Below, piece by piece: positions 14,201 through 29,200 of a stretch of 64,000 nucleotides of DNA. The notes beneath the pieces are model-generated. The model made no database searches. It saw nothing but the letters and a program-made list of their open reading frames with translations, and was not told where the DNA came from. Both the position numbers and the translations under genes were made by a program. Origin of the DNA: Pholis gunnellus (lineage: Eukaryota; Chordata; Actinopteri; Perciformes; Pholidae); NCBI GenBank assembly GCA_910591455.2, contig OU342804.1, forward strand, positions 10,113,133-10,177,132, given 5' to 3'. How positions within the stretch are numbered: the first letter of the stretch is position 1; each line of letters opens with the position of its first letter.

Positions 14201-17200
14201 GATTAAATTATACTGCATGTTTATACTTTATTCATATATTTTAGTCATATTTTTTAATTCGCTCTGAAATGTATTAGAAGTATAAAGTATCATGCAATGG
14301 CAATACTCAGATTTGTGCTTAAATACAGTACTTTTATTCAGTTGTTCTCCATCACTGGTCCCAGATCAGCGTCATGCTGCTGCTGTCATGACTTTGTCTC
14401 CACATGTTTCCCATTTTCATGTGTGTCAACGAAGCGGTTTGATAGGGATTTGTTTTCCCCCAGATGAATGTGTTGTTGAGTCAATGGTCTGTGCTGATTA
14501 GGACAGAATCTGCTATTTTTGGTTTCAAGCTATAAAAATGCATCTTTGAAGTGCCAGACAGCAGCTCTTCATTGGAACATGTGCTCACTAAGTGTCAGAA
14601 CTTCAGGGGGGCTTTTCTGCTCATTGTTTGGATTTGTATGTCCCGATCTTTGTATTCACTATATTTATGAATGTGACTTCAGACTTAGATTAGTAAATTA
14701 GAAACTTTTATTTGAGTGATACACTTTTAAGGAATTGCAATGGACAGTTTAAACTATCCCCGGACATTTATGCTTTTTTAACTTTCTAACCATCACTTTC
14801 CCCTCAAGTAGTTTCACCTCAACTGAGCTGTCGAGCTTTCAATTGTTGCGATCACTGATGTTGCCTGTGAGCATCTGTGCTAGACTGCAGTGCTGTCAAA
14901 TTTTCCAGTCTGATTTCTCAAAACCCTCAGTTCTGTGTTTGGATAGGAACAGGATCACAGCTGGTTACAAAAAATAGCATTTTTAAGAGCTTAAGTAAGA
15001 GAGGCATCCAGATCAATTGAAAAGGCTTTCTTTAAGGAGCTAATTAAGGAAACAGTGTTTGTTAATTCAAGTGTTCTTGGACACACTATTTTAAAGAGCT
15101 TTTTTTGTTTCAGAGATGTAAAAAAGCTGTTTGTGTAGTAGATTATTTCCCCCCCTTATCCAAGCATGTGGTGTTTAAGTGAGCAAGGGGAAAAAAAGAC
15201 TATTTATACAATATTTGGCTTCAGATACATCGAGAAGTTGAGACATCTTTGTCAGGTCTGTTGACAGTTTCTGTCCATCAGTGCTTATAGAGCTTCCAAG
15301 TTGAGGAAAGGTCACAATGTCAAGAATGTGTCATTTCCTCACGTGTCTACTGAGCATCATGGGGCTCTAAACACTCTGCCAGAGCCGACACTCTTTTGGG
15401 GAGGTGAGAAGAGGCCACTTCACCTTCAATTGGTGAAAAGTTTGGGTGTTTAAACCTGATGGGATACACAAACCTGCATACTTGAGCCATACACCACAGA
15501 AGCCTCCCCCTTTCTATTCCCACTGTTTATTTTTCTGCAGTAGTACCAGGTCTCGTCAATGGAGACCTGACCTTTACTCTTTAGCTCAGTTACGAGTTGC
15601 ACACCACAAAGAACTACAGGGAGTCTGTGAAGTCGTTCAGCTCTGGCCTTAAATAGTGTTCCCTTTATTTAGGTTGTTTGCAAAGCAAAGAAAAGTGTTT
15701 TTACACCTCCTGAGCTCGGTAGAAAAACAGAATTCAATCTATTGAATTTGAGTTTAGACACAACACTCACGGTCATGTCATTTGTTCGAGTTGGACCATA
15801 GATATCTGTTACATTGAATAGCGAAAATAGGACTCTACTCTGTGAGCTTTATGCTAACATAATCAAAATGACAATGTTAACAGATTTTTAGGAGGTAATG
15901 TTTACCACATTCACCATCTTAGCTTAGCGTGTTAGCATGCAAATGTTGGCTAATTAGCATTAAACACAGAGTTATTAAAGTTAAGTGATCATCAAAGTTA
16001 TTACAGTTCATCCTGAGGGGAAGCATGCATGTGTGGCAATCCATGTAGATGTTGAGATATACTATATATATTTTGTGTTTTGGGGGATTGTAAGCCTTTA
16101 ATATGGACAGTCTATTATCTACTCTGAATCTCTAGGACGCAGGGGCAGCCTGTAGATTTTGGGATAGTTTACTGGATAAGTGGAAACTTTGACCTGCTGG
16201 TGATGCTGTAAGTCAGGTGACCACCGAAGTCAGCCGGATTCAGCCTGTGGGGACCATGAATGTCTATACAAATGTCATTCAATCCAATCCACCTCATAGC
16301 TTTTGAGATATTTCAGTCAGGAGGAAAGTGATGGACTGACCGACCAACATTAGCCACCAGCGTGGCTAAAAATACATCTCAGAATGAGACATAAAAAGCT
16401 CATTGTTTAAGCAGAGAAACACACGTGCTTTGTGGGACAATGAATTAAAGCAAAAAGCATGTGCTTCCTCATAAGTCACCCTGTCACTGTCTGGTCAATG
16501 CTCTCCAGAGAAGTAGACGCTCTAAATGCATGTCTTTGGAAAATGATTATGTTCTCTTTACAATTCTTCAGAATTATGAGGCAACATTAACAAAAGAACA
16601 TATATCGTGTTAATGCAGACAAATGGAATGTGATGAGCAAGCGTGGGTCCTGACATTGGAGTAGCACGCTCATGTTTGGGGCAGGGATGTGGTTTCACAG
16701 CGTATACATCTCTTCCTTCCAAATGTGAAAAAAACATTACCACATTAATGACAGCCTGTGCTTGGGGATGGCGCTTTCTCAAAACCCCAAAATCCTGTAT
16801 CCCCCAGTAACCATGGTAGAAAATGTCCACGCATTCATTTTGGGTGAAGTTATTTCTTTCAGTGTCATTACCATTCCTGCAGCGATGATGCACCGGGGCT
16901 AACGTTCGACCCTAATGAGCTCTGGAACATGATTGTTTGAACAGCTTCTGGTGAAATTCAGGAGGCCCCGAGGCAGGCGTCCAAGTCAAAGCCAACAATG
17001 GTCCCTTTTCATCAAGGTAGATGTATCCTGACCTGAACTTGTGCTGCAGTGTCTCCTCTTGCCAACGGACAGCAATAACTGTAGTCATAATCATGATATT
17101 CATAGCTAAGAAAATATGAGCACTGTTGGAGCCACTGCGGTGAAAATGACTTCCAGAGTCTGTGAGACTTTAAAAAGTTGGCTTCAGGTGCAACAACATT

Positions 17201-20200
17201 GAAGCTTACTTCCATATGAGTCGCTCTTTGATGTGAGCTGATGGACTGTTTGAACAACATGTCCTCTTGTCCTCATCGCTGCTGTAAAATGTCACATCAA
17301 TAATTGTCTGTATATATTCCCTTAATATGCCACGCATCACTTGTACAGCTGCCCTACAAGAAATAAACAAATAAAGAGAGCATGCCAAATGACATCAAAA
17401 AGTAGGCTCAAGACTGAAAGTTCATTCTTGACCCTGAAAACAGCAGTTAATCAAACAGTCTCACCACAAGATCCACTTCTGTTCTGGAGCTTTATTATAT
17501 CACACACACTTCCTCAGCAGGAGTTTGCACAGTCGTCATGGAATTGCACGTTATTTTTTTAAATCAATAAAACTTTATTAATCCCTGCAACGCCAAAGTT
17601 GGTCTGGTGATGAATTATATGCAGCAGTTATGTTATGTTTTACAGTAAATTACAGGATTTTAGGTTTTATAGAACAAACAGATGAAACCATTCGACATTT
17701 GAGCTGAATCATTTTAAAGTTCTTGTTGAGTGCAAAGACTAAATGCCTTTTCAGGCTGTTCTTGCTCATGAGACTAACTTGCAGAGAGACAGAAAACATT
17801 TTTGAACAAGGCATTACTGTTTTGGAGAAACTCCTGATTGATTGTCAACTATTATCGGCTGTTGTTCTTGACTTGATCAGTTGATGGTGGTTGCAATGAT
17901 GAATACAGTCTTTTGTATCTTAAGGAATGTGTTCTGCAACAAATTCATAAATAATATCAATGCTGCACAAGTAGTTATCAACAAAGTGTATAATTATTAA
18001 ATTACAATCCCTCGGGAACCGTTGATGTCCTCTGAAATCATGAACATCATATTATGTCATACTAACCGTATGTGATTATTTAAGCTGAGTTTCTGAGTAT
18101 ACAGCTTTTTGTTACCAATTTATTTACTTTGGGGATCATGAACCTGACCTAGAAATCCTTAAGTTCAAGATCTATCATTCTTTTTTTGTTAGACTTTGAC
18201 ATAGAAGTCCATGCAGGAGGTTGTCCACAGTCTGCTTTTGCTGTAAAGTGGTGTCAAGTGTCTTTCCTTTGGGGGACCACTGAACTGGGAATTGCTCCTT
18301 TGCCCGCTGCTTACCCTGTCATTTTCACTTGGACTGCCCAGTTGTTTGAATTCCTAGTTGACCAACTGTATTTATTGAAGCTTTTCCAGGAATGTGATTA
18401 GTTTACAACTTGCCATGGAATGCTTGAATCAGTCAAGTTTAGGAAATTTGAAAAGAAAGTGAAATAGCTGCAAAAATGTTTGTGTCCAACAAACAACCAT
18501 GTAAAAAAAAAGAAAAAGTTAGCCTTATTTAATTATCTGCAGAACTATTTCAATTTAACACTAAACTACGAAGTTTATGACTATGATTCCATGATTATTG
18601 AAAGCATTATTAGCACAGTTTACTCCATTGCCACTACTTATGTGTTAGATTTAATAATACAGCTGGTGGTAATCTACTCTCTTTTTATTGCTGTTCTCTG
18701 TATTACTGCAAATGCTGGTATTGTTTTATCTATTTATGGTTTAGGGGAACGAGTCTAATATTGTAAACTGTATATGGTTTGTAATGTATTTATGTACAGT
18801 ATAAAAAATTCCCCATGGAGAGATAAAGCATGCAGTGTCATGTTACTGTCTCTGTTAACATGTGTTAAAACCTGAGGCATTTAGACAGAGTCTTGTGACT
18901 GTGACAGTGTTGAGATGTTGAAATAGTGAGGCATTTAATCTCAAGGTACTACGTGATAAACTGACACGCATCACAAGACATAGCGTGAAACCCTACGGGA
19001 CTTTTATGGAGATCGTCAATAATGAATAAAACGTCTCTTTTCGTTTCGAACATGGAGAGTTCTTATCTGTGACATGTGAATTCTGGCTCCCCTTAAGGCT
19101 TTTATGCCCCCCATCAGTCCTGAAGTAAACGGGCCAGACGGCTTTATGTTCTCCATCACATCAAGTCATCTAAAACCTTTCAGTGACATTTATAAGACCA
19201 CACTGACCCCACAGAGGAAACCCACTGGTAAAGTCAAGTGCTGGACCGACTCCTCACAAACACCAGGTCATGTGAAAAGAATGTCCGGCGCTTCCAACAC
19301 GCTGCTTTCTGAGGAAATCTAAATCCTATGATGGTCTATGACGACAACATTTCTCTGGTTTAACTTTAAGCTCTCATGAAATTAAGTAGCTGTTTCCTCA
19401 GAGTCCCCAATGAAAGCATCATTGAATGAAATTATGAAAAAGAAATGATTCCGAAACTACTGCAAAGGTATCCTTGATCAACGAGCTAAACGGAGCAGCT
19501 ACAAATAACATCACCTTACTTTTCCTCGACCATGGCCGATACATTTTTGTTCTTTTTGTTCTACAATTATTGGTTGAAGGTCAAACAGACCAAAATATAT
19601 ATTTCAGCAGTAATCGCGAGACAGAGTGCGGGGGTTTTCTTCTTTGTATTCAAACTCTGCTTTCCTCCCACCCACCTGTCACATATTCATTTATATATTA
19701 TTTTCATTCATTTATATATATTATATATTACATGTGTGTAGAGGCTTTTTTGATCATCACATACAGCACCTGCAAAACTAACAACATTCCCAATCGCCTC
19801 AGCTGTACTTTGTGTTTGACTCGACTCAACTCAAATTTCAAAATAAAATATACATCAAGGATACAGCTAATATAAAGAAACAGGATTACAACTTAAAAAC
19901 TAAGACTATAACATAACTCCAAGTTAAATATTAGCATGCTAGCATGCTACACTGAAGGTGAACATGATACATGCCAGTCAGATATAGGATCTGACTGGCA
20001 GGAGATGACTGGTTGTACTGGGTGAAACTGTTTATGATGGGAAGTCTATACTGCTGGACATGATTAAACATGCTTAGTTAACCTCCATGGATAAATAAAG
20101 GTTTAAAACCTTCTAGGTCAGTCCATGTGTTTTGTGTGTCCTATTCCCTCATATGATTAGATAATAGACAGAGACTTACTCTTGGATGGAACAAAAGTTG

Positions 20201-23200
20201 TTGTCAATCTTGCTCTTACTATCAAAAGTTAACTTTTAACAGACAATAAATAATATTCGAGACAATGTGCACACTTTATATATCCAGTGACGCTTACTGT
20301 GTGATTTTGTGTCTTTGCAGGTTATTAGTGGGCGCCCCGTATGAAATGAATGGCCCCTACCAGACAGGGGATATTTATAAATGTTCGGTGAGCCGACGAA
20401 CCAATGGCAACGGTTGTTCCAAGCTCAACTTAGGTATAGTATCACCACACTCTTTTTTACCAGAGAATCACAAGATACACTACACACTGTAACAGTCATG
20501 ACTGCAAATCCTCTGGATAAATGTATATGCATGTATAAGTGTTTATATGTCTGCACGCTTTTTCTGCATCATGGTGGCATGTGTGCGACAGAAGTGTGGG
20601 TACCATACCAATCATTCCACATTTTACAATGTTTTTTAATTGTTTATGGACATTTCCACATGTGTGTTATACCACACATCTCACCGCATGCTTCTTCACA
20701 CCAGTTGCACATGTGTTGTGCTGGTTAGGAAGGCACACGTAAACGTTTAGGTCTGAGGATGTAGACGATGCTTTGGCTGCCCAGACAGCAATAACAAACC
20801 AATGTCCCAGGTGGGGGACCTTCTGTTTGGTCTCAGAAGGATACTGCGTGTATTTATGTACATATGATCTGTGCATCCAAGATCCTCTCAGTGAGTTTTA
20901 TTTTCCCTCAAGGAAGGATATCTCTGACCAACGTATCGGAGCGAAAGGACAAGATGAGGCTGGGAATGACGCTCACAACGAACCCTAAAGACAACAGCTT
21001 TGTGGTTAGTTTTATTCTTATGGGATTTATCTTTTTGAGCAATAACACAAAGTGATGGTCTGTTGCTGCAGAACCTTTTGCGCAAGTAAGGCCGCATTTA
21101 ATGAAATAACAATAGTCAAAATGGAAAAAAGAATCCCACAAGATTTTCTTTTGATTGCACTGTTGTCATACTGCAGCTCTCCCTATGGAAGGTCTTTGAA
21201 AGCATGAGCTAACATTCTGTAATATTCTGAGGTTGATAATGTTGCTTGTGTAAATGCTTTCTGTTATGTTTCAGGCCTGTGGGCCGCTATGGTCCTATGA
21301 GTGCGGCAGCTCTTACTACAGCACTGGCATATGCTCCAGAGTCAACGCGAGCTTCAAGTTCTCCAGGACGATTGCGCCTGCCTTTCAGAGTAAGACAAAC
21401 GTTCATGGACAGTTCTTCGTCACTGCAGATGATTATTTCCCTTATTTATTAACATCCGTTTTCTCCATGTGTGCTCTCATGATTGAGTCTTTAAATGCGT
21501 TTCAGGATGTGAGACCTATATGGACATAGTGATCGTTCTGGATGGCTCAAACTCCATCTACCCCTGGTATGAAGTGCAGGCTTTTCTCATCAACATTCTT
21601 CAGAAGTTCTATGTTGGACCAGGTCAAATACAGGTGTGTAAGAGAGGAAGGAACACTAAAAGAAGATAAGATATATTGGTAATGTTCATGTTGGATAAAT
21701 TCAAGTAGTGGACTTAATTTGTACAAAAGTCTTTTCTTTATCAAGCTAATTCTGGCTCAGGTTTATTGTGCCTGTGATATGTTCATGAAAGTTAGTTTTT
21801 TGTAGGCTACTATAACGGAAGAAAACTTTATTCAATCCTTCAGATAACTGCAAGAAGAGAGAACACTTATTCATTGTGATAGATTATTGTGTCTCTTGGG
21901 ACAGGTTGGAGTTGTTCAGTATGGTGAGAAGGTGGTCCATGAATTCAAACTCAGCGACTACAAATCTGTTGAGGAAGTGGTGAAAAGAGCGCGCAGCATC
22001 AACCAACGAGGTGGGGAGGAGACCAACACGGCGCTGGGCATCAACGTAGCACGGTACAGTATCTCCCTTTGTACAACTGAGCAACACAACTTAACTTCAT
22101 TCTGTGATTTGTTTCACTGAACACATCAAACATGTTCTCACAGCTCACAAGCTTTCAAACAAGGAGGTCGACGCGGTGCCAAGAAGGTGATGATTGTGAT
22201 AACTGACGGAGAGTCGCATGACAGTGTTGATCTCCAGCAAGCCATCGAGGACAGTGAGAAGGATGGCATCACCCGTTATGCCATCGCTGTGAGTCTGTTA
22301 GACCTATTATTTACCTGGGCTAGATGGCTTACACTTTATGAGTTTTAACTTAGTTTTGTGAAGGCTAATACATTTCCAGTGCTCTATTAAAAACACCATG
22401 AACATAATGAGCTCATGGAGCTCAGTGAAGGATGGAGCCAAAAACACTCAAGCACCTGGAGAGATTAAAATACTGTATAAGCGCAGTGGAAGTGCAGTGA
22501 AAGGTGTAAATAATCTCTTCCAAACCACATGCTTCTTTGGTTTGAGTTGTTGCTGGTGCAGTCAATGGCACACTCGATTTCATCCACTGAAGCAATTTGG
22601 TTGAAAACCAACTGGTGACAGATCAATTCAGCTGGTTGACATTCAAGTTCTTCATTCGTGTACTGAAAGATTTCTTAATCTTAACTTCACAGGTCCTTGG
22701 CTACTACAACCGTCGTGGAATCAACCCTGAGGCCTTCCTCAGTGAGATCAAGTACATCGCCAGCGACCCAGATGACAAACACTTCTTCAATGTGACAGAC
22801 GAGTCGGCGCTGAAGGATATTGTGGACGCACTTGGGGAACGCATCTTCAGTTTGGAAGGTTTTGGAAATAATTCTTTAGAGCTACATTACATTCATTTGT
22901 GAGACATTCATAATTCCTCTTAAAAAACTAAGTATGTTCAGTGTTGCAGTGCAAGTTCTTAGGACTAAGCATAATAGAAACCACAAAGATTTATATGCAA
23001 ATGTAGCAGAACATTATATACTGATTTAAATATTTTATCTTTAACCAAAGGATGTGATGTTTCTCTGTGGAACGATACAAACGTACATAAAAAACCTTAG
23101 ATAAAGTGAGAGACCCATGAGGCATTAGTCTTTGACAGAAACAGGCTGTCCAACAATTCTGATATCAGGTTATTAAGTTATTTATTATAAGTTATTTATT

Positions 23201-26200
23201 AAGTTATTTAGCGAAAATGCCAAACATTGGCCGTTCCCAGCTTCTGAAATGTAAGGATTCAAAAATGTGGGTTTGGGACTGCTGATTGGATAAAGTGAGC
23301 AATTTGAAGATAAATTCACCTTTATCTTCAAAATTGAGATGGTGATTTTGTATTATTATTTTCTTATATTTTATAAACAATTAATGGGATTAAGCGAGTA
23401 ATCAGCCATCAACGTAATCTTTATTGCTGTGGGAATGCTCAAACAAAGCCTTTTAAAGTTAGTACCTAAAAAATCTCTTATATGTGAAACGTCCACATTG
23501 AGCAATGGCTCTTCTAGGGTTTTCACTGTGGTTTGCATCTTATATTTCTGAGCTGCTGCAGCAGTTGAGAACTGTAAAAGACTGACTTGTGTACACAGGA
23601 ACCAGTAAGAATGGGACAGCGTTTGGCCTCCAGATGTCTCAGGCTGGATTTTCTGCACACCACGTCGAGGTGAGTCTGACTTCTGCTACCACGTCGCCTC
23701 ATATCATCTGTTAGCATGGAGAACAGCACACATTGTCTCAATGTCTGGCACTTCATTACTCCTCCCCACAACCTGCCATTCATCACTTTCCAGCCGCCCC
23801 CCCCCCCCTCCCGAGGTGCCTGCTGTGTGGACCCAATGGTTTAGGTCATCCTGATTTAGGAGCCCCAGACAGAAAAAACAGGCCTTTTTCCACTTCAACC
23901 ATGCGGTGATGGGTAATAAGACACCACTTGTTCCCAAGGGAAACATACTGGTGAGAAGCTGAGGCACGATTGAGACAGTTCAGCTGCAGGATGGGTTGTT
24001 TTTCCGCTGAGGTTTTGATTGTATCTGAAAGCAGATTGTCGCAGGTGTGCTGGCTTTAAAAGGTGACGCAGCTGGAGGAGGACAGAGATAAGACCTAAGA
24101 TCTCCTCTACTGTACCGGCAGTTGATACCAATTCATTGATTTCCATTCCTGGCTCCGTCCAGATGCAACTACATTGATTTTCCAGTTCCCCTTCACAGTG
24201 TGATTAATCAAGGGAGGAAAAAATATATCCCATTCAGGATTAAAAAAAAATATATATAGGGCAGAATTTGCAGCTGGGTGGTAAGAATTGCTGGAAATTC
24301 GGTCTACAAGGCCAGATTCCAGAGATGCTCGACAAAACCAACCTGAGTGTTGAGAGTAGGATAACTTAATGGAAAGAATGTCGGGGCTGTAAAAGAGAAA
24401 ACCAGTCCTAAAAAGCCCAGATGGTTTTGCTAAATGTGATATGTGCCAACTCTGAAGGCTGCTTATGTCATATTCTGTCCATATAGACGTTTCCTGCATC
24501 AGCATACGTTGCAGTTTCTCTGTCTGCTGTTTGTTTCGTTAACTGTAACTAAACAAAAATAATCTCAAGGCTCTGTGCTATTTGGTAAACAGATTTCTGT
24601 ATTTAACACAATATAGAATATACTGTACATCACATGTTTGTTGAGCTGGTATACAGCGTATATACCCTCTATACACTTCTGTATATTTATGTACAACCAC
24701 AAATCTGGCCCCCTCCAATTCAATGAAGAGTTGACATCCTGACCACTTTTCATGCAACTGCAGTTGAAATAGGTCAATGGTTTATTGGGTTGAACTGTTT
24801 TCGGGTCGCATTCATTTGCCATGGAGACCAATTTGACCAAAACAGACAACCACATTGGCGTAGAGCTGCTGTCAAAAGAGTGACGTAGTGCGAGCGTGGT
24901 GAGCACACAATTCTGCCTTCCAGCATATGCTCAAACGCTGGAAAATGTTTTGTCGGCATATTGTGTGAGGTAAAAAAAAAAAACATAGCTCATTAAGCTG
25001 AGCAACCCTATAATTACTGTGTCAGTGATACAATGTAGGGTGAACCATGGACGATAGAAAATCCCTCCTTGCGTCTGCAGTTAATTGCACACTGATCAAG
25101 ATTTAGCAGCGATTTGATAATGGACTTTAAAGTAGACTTACTTTCATTGCACACTGTGGTTTGTGATTGTGTGAAAACTTTCCACTGTAGCTTCTGTGTC
25201 TGTTGATGTTGTATAGCTGTCATGAGTTCATTTCCACCAGTAGTTTTTTTATTTCCTTGTGAGAAAAAGTCTTAAATACAGATATAGATGAGCAGACTTC
25301 AAGTTTTCATTCATTTTTTGCTTTGAGGCAAAACCTTTTCATAGTTATGCTCCAACTTAAGCAATGAGAGGAAATACGTGGTTGGATCCTTGGGAGTTTC
25401 AGTGGAAGATTTGTCATGGCTATGGAATATGATTTTCTCTGTTTTTAACATCTTTGGGTTTGGGAATACAAGACATTTAAAGACGTTACCTTGGACTTGG
25501 GATGGACATATTTCCCAATTTATTTCTGACATTTTATAGACCAAACTGTTCAAATCAATTACTATTAATCAATAATGAAAATATTTGTTAGTTGCAGTCC
25601 CACAACTGGATGATACATACAGTACTACTGTACCTTGTTAGCTTGCATGCTAGTAAGCCATACTAATGTGCTGACAAGCCAAGCTAACGTTGACCATGAC
25701 TAAAATTGTAAAGGTTGTGGGTAACATGTTTGTGTTATTGCGTTACATTTGAGTATGGTTGTGATTGTGACGGACAATAATAGATAAACCAAAAGAATAA
25801 ACAACAAAATGAGTCCTGGAAAAGTAACTTGTATGATATGTGTCGTCTGGGAAAGATTGATATTGTATCTCAAAGGGGAAAAAATGATTCACAATGTTAA
25901 ATACGACTGGGCAAATGGAGTGGACTGTATACTTAATGTGAAAAATAAAGACTAAAAGATGTTTTTATGTTCTTCATAATACAAAGAAAAGAAAGTTTGG
26001 TATACAGTTTCTTCATATTGAAATGGGCCGGTAAGCTGCTGTAGAAAGAGAAATTGAATTGTGTGGAATCTGAACAAAAAATAAAATAACCTTGAGAAGG
26101 ACCATTAATTTCTTTATACATCAACCTTGTCGTAGCAACATCTGCATCTACAAGTGATCTGATGTACGAGAAAGAGAACAAGGGATATATTATATTTGAT

Positions 26201-29200
26201 TTCCTTCATATTCTTTTAAAGTATCCACATATGTAATGACAACCTGCCTCGTGTTTATCATTGTTACCAAGATTACGTTTCACCACACCGTCATTAATCT
26301 GACTGAAGCGAAGGTCAGCCAAACACACAGGGTGTGCTCCAAAACAGTGGTCACACTTTGTTAAGTTCCATGAACATAGACAGTAATTACCGTGTTGCAA
26401 ACATGTGCAGCACAGGCAGCGAATGAAAAACAATTCCCCCTTCCGTACAGGACGGGATTCTGGTCGGTGCAGTCGGCGCTTACGATTGGAACGGAGCGGT
26501 GCTGAAGGAAACGCGACAGGGGAAGGTGGTCCCTCCCAAGTCTTCTTACACACAGGAGTTCCCTGAAGAGCTTAAAAACCATGGCGCCTACTTGGGTGAG
26601 TACCACCCTAGAAATTATTTTTAATGGAGCGGAAAAATCATGACCGGATTGTGATGGGTGTCTTTAATGTGAAAAGAAATGCAGCGACAATGAAGGATAC
26701 GCTTGAACAATGTTCACAACACCAGCCTTGTATTTCTACTTGTATTTCATCCTGTCCTGGTAGAAGACCTGTGGTTTGACATTAACTATATTAGCTGCAA
26801 CCCATCTTTATTAAGTGTACCCATTGCCCTACTTCACATTATATCCAACCCCATCTCACTCCACCACCACGGATCTCTGCTTTTACCATCAGTGGTTTGT
26901 CTCTGAGCTTATCCACCAGGCTGCCAATGGACGCCATTCTAGACTCAATAGTAATATGAGGTGGAAGCATAATTTCGGAAAGGCAGGGAGAAAGTTAAAG
27001 CTGGGGGAAAAAAGGGGGTATGAAGATGTGAGATGAAGGTGGAAAAGTATACGGGGAGTGAGTGGAATTTTCAGTGGGAAAAGACGAAATAGAGGAAGAA
27101 ATCTGAGAAACCTGAGAAACCAGAACATCCAGTTCTGCGTAACTGAATGCAGCTCACTGAGCTTCAACTCCTCCAGTTGCTGAGTTTTACTATTTTTTAT
27201 TGAGTCATGCAGATCACTGCTATGAAATTAAAGCTGTAACTCAGGCTCAATCACTCTCAGTGCACTCAAACAGTGGAACAAAACATAGTGCCTGTAGTCT
27301 TTCTTACAATTTACTTACTTCATTTACAGATTCACAGTCAATAGAAGAAAAATGTAATTACTAAAATCACAAGTAATATCTTACATGGGTTGATTTTATC
27401 TCTAAATCTTACTCCAGAATGTTGTTGCCTGTGAACGGAGGCAGAATTATTATGTGTGTTTTACATAACCAGGTTATACCGTGACGTCTGTGGTGTCGGC
27501 CAGAAACGGTCGTCTCCTCGTAGCCGGAGCTCCACGATTTAACCACACCGGGAAAGTCATCATCTTCACTCTGAAGAACTCGGGCAACCTCACCATCCTG
27601 CACTCTCTCAAAGGCCAGCAGGTAGTGTAGCAACCAGCACTTCACCGACTTCATTTCAGGACTACATCAGTTACACACTGATGGTCTCCTTAAGTCTTCT
27701 TTTAAAAGAATGCCGCAGTGCAAGAAGGAATGTTATAAAACATTGTTATAAAACTCTGCTTGTACCCCCGCCATTAAAGAGCAGGTCAGTCTTTATGAGT
27801 CTTTATTGCTCCTTTTTGGATTAATGGGATCATTTTTTTGCATCAAGTTCAATTTAGGTGAACTTTGGTGAAATAAATAGCAAGCTTTTTTGTCGGTGCA
27901 AAACTCTGGGGGAACACAGACCTGGAGAGTCTAAAATAGAGGAAGCTATTGTAGCTTATTAGCTCTGCTGCACCATCCACTTTTATTTAATAGCAAAACC
28001 AGAATTAAAACTGACAGTGTAGTACACTAAGTAAGACAGATTTAGCGGTAGATCTTCTCTTTATCTCTGTTTTTGTCATTTTAGTACCTAGTTTATTCTG
28101 TATTTTCAACTTCTGAAAGCATTACAATTATTCCAATCAATGAACATATAAAATAAGACAAATTGGTAAAAAAAAAAAATCATCTTGACATGCAGTAGTT
28201 TTCAGAGGAAAAGGCCAATAACCAAAAGGATTTTCATTTGAAATTCAACCTCAATAGAATGACTGCTCAAGAACTACAGTCCAAATGTCATAAACATGAC
28301 ATACTGTGCTGATGGTGCAAGTTGGCATGAAGACAAATTCACTGAGTGTGTAAATCTCTGTTACCAATAAAGTTTGATTTGGTGCTATTAATAAGTATTG
28401 TTGATGTTTAATTTTAGGACTTTTAAGTGTACATCAAATCATCTGTTGGGATTTAATCCAACTATTCAAATTCAGTTTAAAAATAATCATCAGTTCAAAG
28501 GGATGTGGCTCTGTGTGTTAATGTCCGCTACACTCATAACTGGCAACCGTTCACAGGCTGCAGGCCTGAAGAAGTCATCCTGCAGCAGCTTACATTGTAC
28601 CTTGTCAGCAACAGCTCATCCAGAACAGCAGATGTTTTTTTGCAGAAAACTTTCTGGATCTCACAACTCTTGAGCAAAGAGCTCTTTAAATAGGCAGATG
28701 TTTCTAATCTGATAGATGATGTTCCATCCACTCCAGTGACTGATCCAGTCTCCCTCCGAAAAGCTCTCACAGTCTGAGCATCTACAAAATCATTACGACT
28801 GTGACCACTTGCATTGACACAACGCAGACCCCCATTTGCTTTCAATATTCAAGTTCATAAGCAACTCCAGATCATCAGTAAATCAGAAAACATGTGGATC
28901 AACAAACAGTGGTGGAGAATCCAAGAATTTCAGAGCATAATCACCTGTTGAATGAATTCAAACTGAGGAATAATAAAGATCTACACAACATTTACGTCTC
29001 TTTCAGATCGGCTCGTACTACGGCAGCGAGATTGCACCTCTGGATATTGATGGAGACGGCATAACTGACAACCTTTTGGTGGCAGCGCCCATGTTCTTCA
29101 GTGGAGGCTTGGAGAAGGGAAAGGTCTATATCTACAGAGTAACAGAGCTGGTGGGTATAAACTCTAAAAACATAAACACATGCAGAGACACATGCAGGGA

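Larger units (their letters stand above)
10658..20320 (+). other. itga11: itga11 intron 2
   Basis: 9.7 kb. Holds the TG repeat at 11231, the interspersed repeat at 15839-16372 and the hairpin at 19973. No exon or gene recognised. Confidence 0.85.

Noticed and set aside
18480..18758. Hydrophobic 92-codon open frame in intron 2
   Set aside because: Low-complexity AT-rich translation; looks membrane-like only by composition.
19474..19875. 133-codon open frame in itga11 intron 2
   Set aside because: AT-rich hydrophobic product with no family resemblance; intronic.
24107..24505. 132-codon minus-strand open frame in intron 10
   Set aside because: No motif or similarity recognised and no supporting splice sites.
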